DNA from: Eutypella sp. D-1
Lineage: Eukaryota; Ascomycota; Sordariomycetes; Xylariales; Diatrypaceae
DNA: 64,000 bases
Assembly (NCBI GenBank): GCA_023313575.1
Contig: JAJTTP010000010.1
Span: 868,001-932,000, forward strand
Direction of reading: 5' to 3'
Shown: piece after piece, positions 1-12,300 of the stretch
How the letters are laid out: the number at the start of each line of letters is the position of its first letter
How positions within the stretch are numbered: position 1 is the first letter of the stretch
Notes under the pieces: model-generated
Databases searched by the model: none
The model's input: the letters and a program-made list of their open reading frames with translations, nothing else
Told to the model about the DNA's origin: nothing
Program-made: the position numbers and the translations under genes

Positions 1-1721
1 CTCGAGATGCGCTCGCCGTGCAGCAGAGCCAGGAACTCGTTGATGTGCGGGTAGAAGATCGGCTCGCCCACCAGGCTCAGCGCACAGTGCCGGATCCGCA
101 TCGCTTCTGCGAACCGCTCCGCCCGCACCCCGGGCACCCCGCGCATCATCTTGATCTTCTTGTAGTGGCCTGCCTTGACGCCCTCGAAGATCAGGTCCGG
201 CGGGTCCACCACCCACCGCCACGTCGTGCCCACCGGGTTCGTCCCGTGCCGCCAGCAGAAGACGCATTTGTTGGAGCACGAGAGCGACGGCGTCGTCTCC
301 ATGCACTGGTGCGAGTTGATCCCGTAGAACGAGAACTTGTAGCAGCTCCCCCGGCCCCGCAGCGCCGACTTCGTCCACCGGCATATTTTGACGCCCGAAT
401 GGGACCCTACGATGGAGTAGCCCTGCTTAGTGAGCGCGGTGTATGTCGGAGAGTTCTTCGGGACCATCTCCTTGACTGTCTGAGGAGGCTTCTTGGAAGG
501 TTTGCTGTATGTTGTGAAGTCAACCGCGATCGGTGCGCGGCTTGTTGAGCTTTCCGTGTCCGTTTGGGACGCCTTTATCACCTTGCCTAGGTCTTCTAAG
601 TCCTCGATATCCTTCTTGTTTTTATTCTTATTCTTCGCCTTTTTAGGCAAAGCGGAGTCATCAATGAGAACCTCCCCGTCGTCGTCCTCCCCGGAGGTGT
701 ATTCGTCATCGCTTTCGACCGCATCGCCACTTCCCGGTACCCCTTCTCCTAGATTGCCGGTTTGAGCAACATTCTTCGCCGCATCTTGCACACCTTCCGC
801 CCACTCGGCTAACCTTTCCTTTAAGTCGCGTTTTATATCCCCCACACCCAGAGGGTAGGCTCTTTTCCGGCCAGTGAGTTTGGCCATCCATTTATCGACC
901 TCTTTAGCCTGGAAGCAAAACCCGTCTTCCTCGGTCGGCCAGCCCTCCCTATCGCCAAGTCCAAAGACGGAGTAGCCTAGTATACCAGAAAGTGATAATT
1001 TGTCGACCCGGAAATCATTATGCGTCTCCTGTAGATGCTCGAGGAAGTTGTCGTTAATCGTATCAATATTGTAGCTCGGGAGAAGTATCAAATAGAAATA
1101 ATCGACGGGCAAGCCCGAATCCGAAGCCTTCGGTGCGCTTATGAAGTACTCGTCATAATCGACTTCAGTCAGGTCCAATACTTGAGGTTTGAGGAACGTT
1201 CCACTAGTTTCGGGCCCCTGCTCCGTTAAGGAGGTCTCCAGAGTCTGTGCAACCTCCTTCGCCGTCCTCTCCGTGTTGCCAGTCAGAGAAGAAAAGAAAA
1301 TGAGAAGCTGCACCCGTCGCTCGCCGTCGGCTTGCTGGGCGGCTGACTTGGGGGTATCCGATTTTCGTAGCTCGCCTTTGATACGACGAGGACCATCAGA
1401 CACTGCCTTGGGTTTCGCGAGGCTGATCTTCTCCTCTAGAACGGGGATGGCCTTTTGGCCATTCCCCAGTTCTAGTTTGGGCGAGCTGGCGCCCTCTTTC
1501 TTCTCCTGGGCCAGGCGCAGGTAGAGCCATACTACCAAGAGAAGGCTCGTGACTGCGCCAAGAATCGAGGCTCGATGGAAGTGCCACAACTCGACGACAT
1601 CTATCGATAATATTTAGTAATTTGAAGGGGATAATTGTTGGGAGAGGGATTGGATGGGCTTACTGCCTGAGAAATCGCTGCTATTATTTGCAGATATCCC
1701 ACCCAAGAGTGTGGTCGACAT
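1..1721 (-). CDS. tyw1: tRNA 4-demethylwyosine synthase TYW1, 5' part (runs off the left edge)
   Basis: TYW1 is the radical-SAM flavoprotein that builds the tricyclic base of wybutosine at position 37 of tRNA-Phe. The start ATG is at 1719-1721. Exon 1 is 1664-1721, a 63-bp intron follows (1601-1663, GTAAGC...TAG), and exon 2 runs from 1600 past the window edge, so about 550 N-terminal residues are visible. In order these are: a hydrophobic helix near residues 30-50 (SILGAVTSLLLVVWLYLRLA); a flavodoxin FMN-binding loop near residues 123-138 (FFSSLTGNTERTAKEV); an acidic linker with a Lys/Asn-rich patch; and the radical-SAM cluster motif C-x3-C-x2-C in SCSNKCVFCWRHG near residue 463, followed by GTTWRWVVDPP. 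The rest of the SAM barrel lies outside the window. The family match is secure. The membrane helix suggests ER tethering, which is inference. Confidence 0.93.
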
Positions 1722-2389
1722 TTTCCTACCTAGTGATGTGTCCGAATTGAAGTCTTCCAAGATTGTAACCTTTAGAGGGGCAAATATATGGCTGACAGCC
1801 CTAGAGGGAGACCTTCTAAAGTTCTAGCTCTAGAGGATTTCTGGTAGAGGGGCATGTCTTATCGATAAGAATTTGGTTAGGAGATAAGTGACGAAGCAGG
1901 TGCTGAATAAAGTTTACCTAACCCTCCTGAAAAGCTTATAGGCTCCCCCTATTTTCCAGACTTGGGTTGTGAATAATACGTCCACTATGTTCTAATGCTA
2001 TTGGCTTCCCCCAATTTCCCCCAAGCTTGCTTACCTACCTATATGTATAACACGCAATATCAATGTTCCTAAATAATACGGCATCACAGTCGTAGGCAAC
2101 CGGAGCAGTAGGACTTAATAGCACCAGCATAACAATTGCATATAGGAGAATGGGTATCTTTGCATTAACATTAAAGGGGTCGCTAACAAGACTCGATATA
2201 CGGGGGTATACTCGAAAAATTTGTCTCGAAAGTATGCGGCCATTATATATATCACATCATAACTGCATCCAGGAAGCTCCACGCTATGTAAGATTTCCAC
2301 CAAATCAACATCATGAACACTCTGACGTACCACACGGTGCGGCTCTACTGACTTACATCAGTAAGCTACAGTGGTCAACTTGGCCAGTC
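1722..2389. other. Intergenic: tyw1 promoter and 3' flank of the next gene
   Basis: This 0.67 kb lies between the 5' end of tyw1 and the 3' end of the four-helix membrane gene, both on the minus strand. Short open frames cross it, but none has a recognisable domain or coding-like codon use. It should hold the tyw1 promoter and leader and the downstream gene's 3' UTR. No distinct element was recognised. Confidence 0.6.
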
Positions 2390-3499
2390 TCAGGCCCGCG
2401 AAGGCGCCGCAGTGATCTCATGGCCGCCCGAGCCCGGAACCACGGGTTCCGTTGCGGGTTGCGGCGGGGACGCACGCACAGGAGCTTTGGGAGTCGGGGA
2501 CGGCTGGGGCGCATAGAAACCGGCTAGGTTGCGGTAGTCCTGCTGCGGGGCCAGAGGTGCCTTACCCTGCGGAGAGGGCGCAACGGGGACTGAGGACATG
2601 TACATCTGTTGCGGTAGCGCAGGTGGAGGGTAGTACGACAAGGGCACCATGCCAGGGACGGGCCCGCCGACAGGGGGCGGGCTGTAGACGACGCCGCGGG
2701 ACTTGAGGCGGTTGCGCTGGTGGGTGTCGATGCAGGCGAGGACGAAGAGGACGAAGTGGGTGATTAGGGCCAAGCACCACATGGCGACAAAGGCTTGGAT
2801 GGCATGTAGGTAGGAACCCTGCAGGTCGAAGTCATCGTAGTAATACCCGCAGGAGTTGTAGCTGGTGTCATCATCGTCCACGTCGCCCCCACATCGCGTC
2901 AGCCAGCGCGTCACCGAACTCAGCAGTAGGAGCGCCATGAACACGGCGAACAGGGAGGCTAGCCAGAGTACCAGGTGCACGCCGACATGCGCGCCCGGGT
3001 GGATGCCGCGCCGGATACGATGGTCATGGTCGCCGCCAGCGTTGGCGGATTTGTGCGACCGCAAGAAAAACGTGATCAGCTCCGCCGCGTTCCACGCCAT
3101 TCCTACAATCGAGATAACCAGGTCATATCCAGCCAACCCAGAAAGGTCGTGTGTCAGGAAGACGATGGCTAAGCAGAAGACGGCGGTGTCCCAGCACAGC
3201 GACAAACCAGTCAGCACCAGCTTGCACAGGGTCCACGGCTTGCTATACGCCGGGAGGACACGGACCGGCGGCTGCATGTACTGGAATCCCGTCGCGTAGG
3301 GGTATTGCACGTATGGCTGCTGCTGTGGGCGGTATGGTTGTGGCAGCGGCTGTGGCAGCGGTTGTTGCGGGGCATCCTGTCTAGCTGTCGGCGTCGTCGC
3401 CCCTCCTGGGGTAGTAACAGGACTCGGTTCCGCATGCGCCCTTCCCGACTCCCTGTTCGGCTCCTCGTCTGCCAGACGCGGCGCCTCTCCTTGCGCCAT
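2390..3499 (-). CDS. Four-helix integral membrane protein, MARVEL-like, unknown function
   Basis: A single-exon gene of 369 codons with its ATG at 3497-3499 and TGA at 2390-2392. The N-terminal 85 residues are disordered and rich in Pro and Gln, ending in a Tyr-rich stretch. Four hydrophobic segments follow at about residues 91-116, 124-146, 170-198 and 230-256. A charged loop lies between helices 2 and 3, and an acidic loop with two Cys and many Tyr (DVDDDDTSYNSCGYYYDD) between helices 3 and 4. The C-terminal 110 residues are again Pro-rich. Four helices with long disordered cytosolic tails resemble fungal MARVEL-domain proteins, but no motif is diagnostic and I do not assign a function. The gene is divergent from orc4 across a 1.2 kb spacer. 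Confidence 0.8.
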   Translation of the reverse strand: MAQGEAPRLADEEPNRESGRAHAEPSPVTTPGGATTPTARQDAPQQPLPQPLPQPYRPQQQPYVQYPYATGFQYMQPPVRVLPAYSKPWTLCKLVLTGLSLCWDTAVFCLAIVFLTHDLSGLAGYDLVISIVGMAWNAAELITFFLRSHKSANAGGDHDHRIRRGIHPGAHVGVHLVLWLASLFAVFMALLLLSSVTRWLTRCGGDVDDDDTSYNSCGYYYDDFDLQGSYLHAIQAFVAMWCLALITHFVLFVLACIDTHQRNRLKSRGVVYSPPPVGGPVPGMVPLSYYPPPALPQQMYMSSVPVAPSPQGKAPLAPQQDYRNLAGFYAPQPSPTPKAPVRASPPQPATEPVVPGSGGHEITAAPSRA

Positions 3500-4717
3500 T
3501 CTGAGCGTGGATTGGTTATTAGTTATTATGTGATATTAAAGGCTGTATGATTATTTTGTTCTTTTGACAGAGCACGTATACAGCGGTAAGCTACCGAAGT
3601 GATTAAGCCAAGTAATAAAGGCTGAGGGCTCCCGGTGCTAGAACAAAGGGTATAGGTTTCAGAAACGAATGACAATGGTTGGGAATCACGAACGTGGGGG
3701 ACGGGGGAGGAATGGAAAATATGTTGTATTTATGCTATCACATGAGAATTGGAAGGGCGGCACAGCCCTTGGCAAGGGGGGCCGCTCGCTTCGAGGAAAA
3801 TTTCATTATGGGTTTACCAGCTAGCTTTGGCCTATTGTTGCCTGCTTTTTGTGTTGCCCCCTCAGGCATCGTCGGCCGCTTTGAGGTTAGGGGGCGCGGG
3901 ATGGGTAGCCGGAGGCCTGGCGAAGACCGGCCTGGCCCGATAAAAAACATCTGGTTCCCAGAGGATGGACCAAACTGAATTGCTATAATTGGCATGGGCA
4001 TGGGGTAGGTTAGTATGACTTGGCTTCCAAGCTTCATTCCTATATCAATGTTACCAGGGATAACCTATGCGATGAATGGGTTTGCTCGGACTGGAGAACC
4101 CCCGAGTGTCTTACTCTGATTGTATAAAGGAGGCCTGCAGGGAGGATAGGAGAATAAATGACCTCGGGATAATTCAATTCAAATGATTTGACTTGATCAT
4201 TAGTTATACCTAATGCGTAGATGCATACACTTTATTTTATATGTGTTAAACAAGTAACCGGTGGTGTAGGTAGATAGAATATGAATCAATTGAAGACACC
4301 CTGCATATGCGGATATCCATGAATCTTACCTCCTACCTGATAGGTGCTTCCATAGTAAAGCTGATAGATCGCGTGAGGCCTAAAGGCCCACTTCAGCGCG
4401 CTACTGATTACCTAGCTCCAGGTACCTATGTAGCGCTCTAAACCCCCCTATTTGCAACTAACGCATCATTGTCACTCTAGGGTATCCGCGTCGTTGTCGC
4501 GTTCATTGCTTCACAAGATTCTGTATATACACAAAAAACCCAGATCACGATAGTCTGAGGTTCCAGAGCGATTCCAGGGGCGATCCCCAGACAGGACTAA
4601 ACCTTTTTTCCTTCAGCTGTGTACCTTGTACATACTCGTGTGGCAATATACCACTATAAACACCACCTGAGCATCGCTAGAGCACCGCTATTCTATTCAC
4701 ATGGACGAATACAGGCG
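3500..4717. promoter_or_regulatory. Divergent promoter region between the four-helix membrane gene and orc4
   Basis: This 1.2 kb spacer separates two genes transcribed away from each other, so it should contain both promoters and leaders. Short open frames (for example 3679-3978 on + and 3738-4037 on -) look like chance frames. A GTG-started extension of the orc4 frame begins at 4619, but the first ATG in frame is at 4718. No specific factor site was identified. Confidence 0.5.
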
Positions 4718-7444
4718 ATGACCACAGATCAAGACTCGGGCCAGAGTCGCCCGAAACGAACTCGTCGTCAAGTTGAGAAGTTTGACGCGCCTCCAGCTAC
4801 TGATGATTCGGTAAAAAGACGCCGTCTCAACAGTACTAAGGCGGCATCCACGTCTTCAACAGCTGCACCAGTTGCAGCACCGACATCCCGAACTGCTTCG
4901 AGCAAACCCAATGCCACCACCCAACGACGAGGCACTAAGGGCAAGCCCGTCGGAAAAGATAGTCGGGATACCAAGTCCGCCTACGATCGCCTCCCCGGGT
5001 CGAGTGAGGATGAGAAACGGAAAAATGAACCTTCTGTGCGACGCCCTGCGATCAAGTATAAAAAATTAGGTCTCAGGGTCCCCAAGAGTCCACCGATTCC
5101 GATATCAAAAGGCGTCTACGAGCCGCCTGACTCCGATGACGAACTCACTGTCGAGAAGCCGGTGAATGACCCCAAAGATGCTCAGCAGTCAGCGTCCACA
5201 AGAGGAAGGGCTGGAAATGCTGGAAAGGCGGCGCCCAGGCCTTCCAGAAGTGGGCGTGTAGCTACGGCTAAAGAGAAGAAAGCGGACCAGGGAATAGTAA
5301 CCGACAACAAGTCTAAGAGACGTGGCCGGCCCCCAAAGACACAGGAGCCTTTAGAGGAACGGGCTTCCCGCGATGATCATACTAATTCCCGCCTTACAAA
5401 AAGCGTAGCCGATTCGCCGTCTCGCCAGGTACCGGGGTTGAAGGGTATCTTGACACCGCAGAAGCCGAAGCAGCCGGGTCGGGCGCGGAAGAACGTTGCT
5501 TTTGGAGATGAGAAGCACACCGAGGTCTATTTCGAGGACTTGCCGTCCAAGCAGAAGAGCTCAGAAAAGTCGAAAAAGTCGGGTAGAACACAAGCCAAAG
5601 AAGAGCATATCCCCGAGGACACGACAGGCGACGACGACGACGAAAACAAAGACGAGGAGGTCTGTGCCATTTGTCTGAAGCCGGACTCAGAACCGCCCAA
5701 CGAGATTGTATTCTGCGAGAATTGTGATATGGCGGTCCACCAGAAATGCTACAATGTCCCCGTCATTCCCGAGGGCGACTGGTTCTGTAAAAATTGCTCG
5801 CAAGAGGACGTGCTGTCTGGGAGCAAGCCTGTAATTTCGGCAACCAAAAAACCGTCAAACTCCGTAACCGCAGATATACCAGACATACCGAATTTCGGTC
5901 AGCATCTTCGAACTATGCAGCGTATATTGTTAGATCGCTGCACCGGAAACCGTCGGATAAAATTACAAGGACAGGGTGATGCGTACGAGAAGGCATTCCA
6001 ATTGGTGGAACAAACCGTCCTAGCAGGCGAAGGCAACTCCATGATGGTCATCGGTGCGCGAGGTTGTGGCAAGACAGCTGTACGTGCCCTTTGAAGGAAC
6101 TGGCAGGCAGAAATCAAAGCTAATATGATCTTAGATGGTCGAAACGATTATTTCAGAGCTTGCCAGCGAACACAGGGACGAGTTCCACGTCATTCGTCTA
6201 AACGGCTTCGTCCACACCGACGACAAGCTGGCTCTAAAGGACATTTGGCGCCAGATGGGACGAGAGATGGACCTTGAAGATGATCCATCCAACAAGGTAA
6301 GGCTTCCCCTGCATGGTGTCCAAGACGAGATCTAATAGAACCCAGACAAGTAATTATGCCGATACCATGGCATCTCTATTGGCGCTTCTGTCCCATCCTT
6401 CGGAAATCACAGCTGCTGAGGAAGGTGTGACATCAAAATCGGTTGTATTTGTGATCGATGAGTTTGACCTATTCGCTACCCACGCACGTCAGACACTACT
6501 ATATAACTTGTTCGATATCGCCCAGGCCAGGAAGGCACCCATTGCGGTACTTGGCTTGACTACCAGAATTGATGTGGTCGAAAGCTTAGAGAAGCGGGTG
6601 AAGAGTCGCTTCAGTCACCGATACGTCTACTTATCCGTACCTAAGACCTTACAAGCATATTGGGACATCTGTAGGCAAGGCTTGGTGGTTGACGAAGAGG
6701 ATTTGAGCCTCGAAGGTTTTGATACGCGCCTTAAGGGACTCAGCGAGTTCCATGGCTACTGGGCGAAAAAGATCGAGGTAGTTCTCACCCGCCCTCCCCC
6801 AAACTGATCGATCTGCCTTCGTACTACTTACGTGCTTCTTGACTAACACATGCTAATAGGCTTTGCGAAAGACTCCCGCCTTCGAAAAGCACCTAGAATA
6901 CCTCTACTATACATCTAAATCCGTACCGGCCTTCCTAACCTCGTGCATTCTCCCCTTATCTGCTCTCTCGGCTGCTTCACTGGAATTAAAGTTCACCGCC
7001 CCATTAGCCGAATACGCGCCCCTGGAGCCCCTGGACTCGAAGGTCCACCTGCTGGCGGCGCTGTCGGACCTGGAGATGGCACTGCTCATATCCGCGGCGC
7101 GGCTGGACATCGTGGCGCACACGGACACGGTCAACTTCGCGATGGCGTACGACGAGTACACGTCGCAGATGGGGAAGCAGCGGGTCCAGTCGTCGGCGTC
7201 CGGCGGGACGGGCCCGCTGGCGCTCGGAGCGGCCGGCCGGACGTGGGGGCGCGCGACCGCCGTCGTCGCCTGGGAGCGCCTCGTCTCCCTCGGCCTGCTC
7301 GTCCCGGCGGGCATCGGTGGCCGCGGCAGCGCCGCGCACGCCGGTCTCGAGGGCAAGATGTGGAAACTCGACGTCTCGCTCGAGGAGATCCCGCCCGCCG
7401 TCGACCTTCCCGGCTTCCTCGCCAAGTGGTGCGCCCAGATATGA
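4718..7444 (+). CDS. orc4: Origin recognition complex subunit 4 with AT-hook and PHD finger
   Basis: Orc4 is an AAA+ subunit of the complex that marks replication origins and loads MCM. Exons are 4718-6079, 6135-6296, 6346-6777 and 6860-7444. The introns are 55, 49 and 82 bp, all phase 0, and the product is about 846 residues. ATG 4718 is the first in-frame ATG. The basic, disordered N-terminus holds an AT-hook core (RRGRPPK, about residues 200-206). A C4HC3 PHD finger follows at about 314-361, from CAICLKPD to DWFCKNC. The AAA+ module has Walker A (GARGCGKT, about 445-452) split just before an intron, and Walker B (VVFVIDEFDLF, about 539-549). The C-terminal half matches Orc4, with its lid and winged-helix region. 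S. pombe Orc4 carries AT-hooks. The PHD finger is absent from the yeast and animal Orc4 proteins I know. Downstream it converges on the LIM/RhoGAP gene. Confidence 0.93.
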
Positions 7445-9356
7445 TAGGATGAAATCCCGTGTTCTTTGAAGAAAGACTAGACTTTTACGGCCAGAGCATC
7501 ATCATCACAAGCTGGAGCTAGATAGACTGTATATAGATTAGAGACTGCCTCGCCGTGCTGCTAGCGTTTTTGTTCAGCGTACGATAGGGTCTACAGCATG
7601 TATAGATAGCCCCCAACTATAGGAAGGTCTCGCCACCACCTAACCACTACACAATGTCCCCCACCCCCCCTGGTCTTCTATCAGCTGACCGGGTCATCTA
7701 TCGTGTCGTATTATAGAAGTAGTGCAATGGGAACCTGACCATCCTGGTGGCAGCAGCATCATTGTCGTTAACAGGCCCTGGCACCAACCTTTGAATATAC
7801 ATAATGATGTTGACTTATCTACCACAGACTGAGAGATTCGGCATCGCAGAAGACGCAGGCCCGACCAGCACGCTATGGGGCTGGCTACCTTATATACCGT
7901 CCCTCTATCACGGGTCCGGTCTCTACTCTTAGCTCTAATGAGATGTGGACGAGTCACTGAATGCCATAGTAGTTAGTGTTAATGAATGACAGAGAGAGAG
8001 AGACCTGTTTCTTTCAAGATACCGCATACTTCAACTTCGTTACGTGGATGTAATCTCATGTAGTTATCTCCCTTGGAAAGCTGGTCGATACCTCGGTAGT
8101 AGGCGTAGTCTTCGGTCTATCATTTCGGTTCAATGGAAATGTCGTGCTGGGTCGTGACATACCTTGTCGGGTCGTGAACACCATGGCGAGATTGTGACGT
8201 CGACAAGATCGATGACTGATGAGCCGCTTAGCTCGTACTTACAAAGTAAATACGGCGTGCTTGCCTAACTTATATATGGATACGGCAGATAGCGCAACGT
8301 TATCACAGCTCAGGACAAACAAACAAGGGCAATGTCAGTAGCAGCAGCGGCGAAGCAGAAACCGCGCGTCTCCGTCTTAGTTCGTTAAGCTCTACATACA
8401 GTTATCCGGCCAACATGCCCCCCTAGCCTACCCTGCCAGACTTTTCCTTCTATTTGATTTGATCATATCGCGGGCAAAAGCACCGTCCGTCATCGCGAGA
8501 CGGCTGGGCGGGCATGGCCCTATTGGCAGCCTTAGCTCGGCTCTCCGTGTCTAGTAAGTCTGTCCACTTTCCCCTCTCCCCTCTCTGCTCGCAGCTAAGT
8601 CGGCGGGCCTCTCGTAAGGGGGAAAAAAATAACACAAAATAGATGTCAACACAAGACATATCTGGCTAACCAGCTGCCTCATTCGCCCCCTCTATCCCTC
8701 TCCCTTCACTACCATACCCTTGCTCGCCCGCTTTGCGTTTTCGTACATCTATCGTAGAAGAAAAGCGGAGGACGAGGAGTGGGAGGGATGGCAAGGTAGT
8801 GATGAAGGGGGGGAACGGAGGCTATCTCTGATAGAGGGATGTAAAACAGGTGGACCAAGGCTGAAGATCAAATGGAGCCTGTTCTTTTTGCCAAACTCCG
8901 GCTGTTAAATGCTCCTTCATCCTGCATGCTTCCCTCTTCTCATCATTCTGTTTCTGTATATCCAGAACGATGGATGGAGAAGAGGAAAGGGTGAAATAGA
9001 AGAAAATGTGAAAAAAGAGTTTAAAAAAGGGAAAAGAAACACCGCCATGCTCTTGAGGGATATCATTAAAATTCCTAACGTCGTCAAGACAAGAATCCCG
9101 CCTTCCGGCGGCCACGTCGTATGAATAGAAGAATGTTGAGCAAAATCCAACTTCCTGCTTTTCGGGATGCCCCGCTCTCGTTATGTCTACGACTTTTAAA
9201 GTGGTTCAACGAGCATATCTCTTTTTGAGGACCTGGTAGCTTCCTTCGAGCTGTCCAACTCGATGTTCCCGGGTCTTCCGTGGCAGGTAGAGGGTCTGAC
9301 TATGTACGGGCCTGGTAGACAACATAAAAATATGCTGAGTACTGAAGTTGACGTAC
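7445..9356. other. Convergent intergenic region between orc4 and the LIM/RhoGAP gene
   Basis: This 1.9 kb lies between two converging 3' ends and should contain both 3' UTRs. Open frames here (up to 97 codons, for example 8822-9115 on -) are low-complexity with many Phe and Lys codons, and I consider them chance. There is a short GA-dinucleotide run near 7988-8002. No gene or RNA was recognised. Confidence 0.55.
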
Positions 9357-12300
9357 TTAGGCCGCAAAGATCTTGTCGCTATTCTCAACGATGAATTGCA
9401 CAATCAAATTCTTGGCGTGCATGTCCGTCATCTCACGCTCGATGTTCTGGTCCCTCATAATGGTAGGCGCGAAGACTACGGCCAGGTTCTTCGGTGTCAT
9501 CTAGGGAGGGTTAGTTGATCGGTACTTGTTTAATATAGTAGTCGGCACTTACGAGATTCTCGCGTTCGCGGCCAGCAACTCTAGAAAGATGGAACATCAA
9601 GAACTCCAGGCAGTCTCTGTGTGCCTGCGGAAGCTGATCGAAGACGTTGGTCAGGTGCGCACACTTCTCCTCGTCGGTTGTGAGGGCTAGAAGATGGTTA
9701 GCATTTTCATCAGCGAGGGACACGTGGGAGGTGGGAAGGGAAACTCACAATTAGCTTCCAGAATGCGGTCGTAGACGTCGTACGTAAGTAGTGGGGTAGG
9801 AAGTTTCCTGAAGTACTGCTTGAGCACACTTGTGACCGCCGTAATATCGATATCGGGGTCCGAAATATCGAAGGTCTCCGAGTCCTTGTCGAACCCTTCT
9901 TGAATGGCTTTGGTCTGGGAGTTACCTCCGGTCTTCCTGTATATACCTTCCACATCCATTCCTCGTAGTTCCACTTCCTCGATGCAGCGCGTGACAACAC
10001 ATGGTATCTGGCGGCGTTCGTGCTCAGCTCGCTCTGACAATTCAGATCCAAACAGCACCGTGGGTGCTTCGGCGATGGTAGCCGTCGATATATTCGTTGC
10101 ACCCGGCTTGCCTGGCATCGTGGCTGATTTTTTGAAGCCAAAGAAGCCTGGGCGGCTGTTATCTACAGCGTGACGGTTCTGGGCAGCATTGGGTGGCTGT
10201 AGCGAAGGGGACTCAACAGGGGCCATGGTCATGTTGTAAGGCAGACCGATGTTCTCACCAGGCGCACCCGGCATGTGGCGTTCACGGTCCGGCTGCTGGA
10301 AGGCCACCACAGTTCGATTCACGCCTTGCCCAATTTTTTGGGCCATCGCCTTCGATCCCTTCTTCCAGTTGAACTTCTTGACTTGGCCTTTACCTATCTT
10401 CACCACTGTGGGTCCAGCTTCAATGATATGCTCCTCGTGCTCGTTGCCAACCATCGTTGTACCCGTATGTATACTAGAATTATCGAAGCTGACGGAGTTG
10501 TTCGATGCACCTTTGTGTTGCTGGTAGATGCCGAGACCGCTCATGGGTGAACGTGCGTCAGAGTGATTCTTGAACCTCTCTTGGATCTGGTGTGTCAAAT
10601 CGTTGTTCAAGTCTGCCAACTGCGCATTCTTGGAGACAAGCTGCTCGAATTCTACTCGAGCGCTATCTCTGTCGGCAATGGCCCTGTTTTTCTCCTCTAT
10701 GGCCTCGTCCCGCTCGGTATGCAGCTGTTCGAGGGCGGCGGTCATGGACATCTTCAGCTTGTCAAGCTTCTGGACGAAGTCCCGGATGGCCGAGTCCTCG
10801 AGCTCGCGGGGATCAATCGGCTGCTTTGTTTCCTTAGCTCTCTCGACATACCCGGCTAACACTTCCAGCTGACGAATCATAATCTCAGTCTGAGTGTCAA
10901 GCACCGAGACAGTCTTGCGTTTCTCCTCGAGCTTCTGGTTCAGGTTCAGTAGGTCTTTCTCGCTGGTGAACTGACGCTCTAGCTCGGCTACTCTCTGCTC
11001 AGACGATCGGAGCCGTTGCTTCAAGAGTGATGGGTCTTCGCCAGCATTGAGGGAGAGAGGGCTCGTGATATCCAAGCCTAGGCCATTGACATGTTCTTCC
11101 ACAGTTGGGGTCTTGGGCCAATGAGGCGAGGTGGTTGCTCGGGTGGTTTCGCTCACGCTACGAGCATGGCCAGCGCGAGGAGCAACACTGCTCGAATCTG
11201 TACTATTGGTCCGCCCATGGCGCACCGCGTTGGACACTCTTCGAAGGATTGAGGATGAACCCTCATCTGTTCCTAGAATGCGGGCCATATCCTCATCCAT
11301 GCTAAAATCACCACCGGCACTCCACCTAGGTAGTTTAGGCGATACTTTAGTCTCTGGCTGTTCGGGCGCGGAGCTGACGGACTCCCTTGCTGCAGCGTGC
11401 GTGGGTGGTGCGGGCGGCGCCCTAGGGGCCATGTACGTGTCGCTCGTCTTGACGCCGGGCCGAGGTGGAAGTGCCGGGCCTTGTTCGTCCGTGTTGTGAG
11501 ACTTCGACGATCCAGATCCAGATCTCCCGTTGGCTACGAGAAAAGGTTAGCTGAGTGCAAGAATAGGCGAATAATTACCATTCAGAGCTTGTACGAACCA
11601 GTTCTTGAGGCGCTTCCAACTTCTTTTCGGGGTAACGATTTCACATGACTACCAGATGATGTACCAAAAGAAGTGTTGGATCTCACATCATCGTCCTCTT
11701 TGAGGCGAGAGTCTTGTGAGCTTCGAGGAGTGCCAGCGAGGTCGCCGGTCTGCAGGTGTTGGGTTGGTTCCAAGCTTCCAGTTTGGCCGTCCTTGCGATC
11801 GTTGGATCTCGGACTAGCACTCTCGGGCGACGCAGGCGTACGTGAGCTTGTTACCTTCTTACTCTTCGGCGCTTCCTGTAACTTGAAATCGTCGCTCTGT
11901 CGCGATTTTGCATTCGCCAACTTTTGGGATCTATCGTCACTGACTATAGGCGATGCGTTCGAGGAGTTACTCCGGTCTGTTCTCGACGATTTGGATAATT
12001 TTCTGCCGAGGTCTTTTGCTGGGGGGGAGTCGTATTCAGAGGAAGGCTGGCGGGGTTTTTCCTGGAAGGCGATGTGGGGGGTGGAAGATTGGGAGTCTTT
12101 CCTTTCGGATGCGGATGCAGGCTTCGAGATGCTGAAGTAATCCTTCTCTTTTTGCTTCTTACTCTCAGCAGAGTTGTCAGTTGACTTGGGTGTAGCAGTT
12201 ATTGCTGGGCTAGGGTCCAGAGCAACAGGTATGAAGAAGCTGTTGTCATCTGCATTTGCGTTGTTGTTGCTGTTATTGCTACTGATATCAGTGTTTGCAT

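Noticed and set aside
4619..4717. 33-residue N-terminal extension of Orc4
   Set aside because: It begins at GTG; the first ATG in frame is 4718, which precedes typical disordered Orc4 N-terminal sequence.
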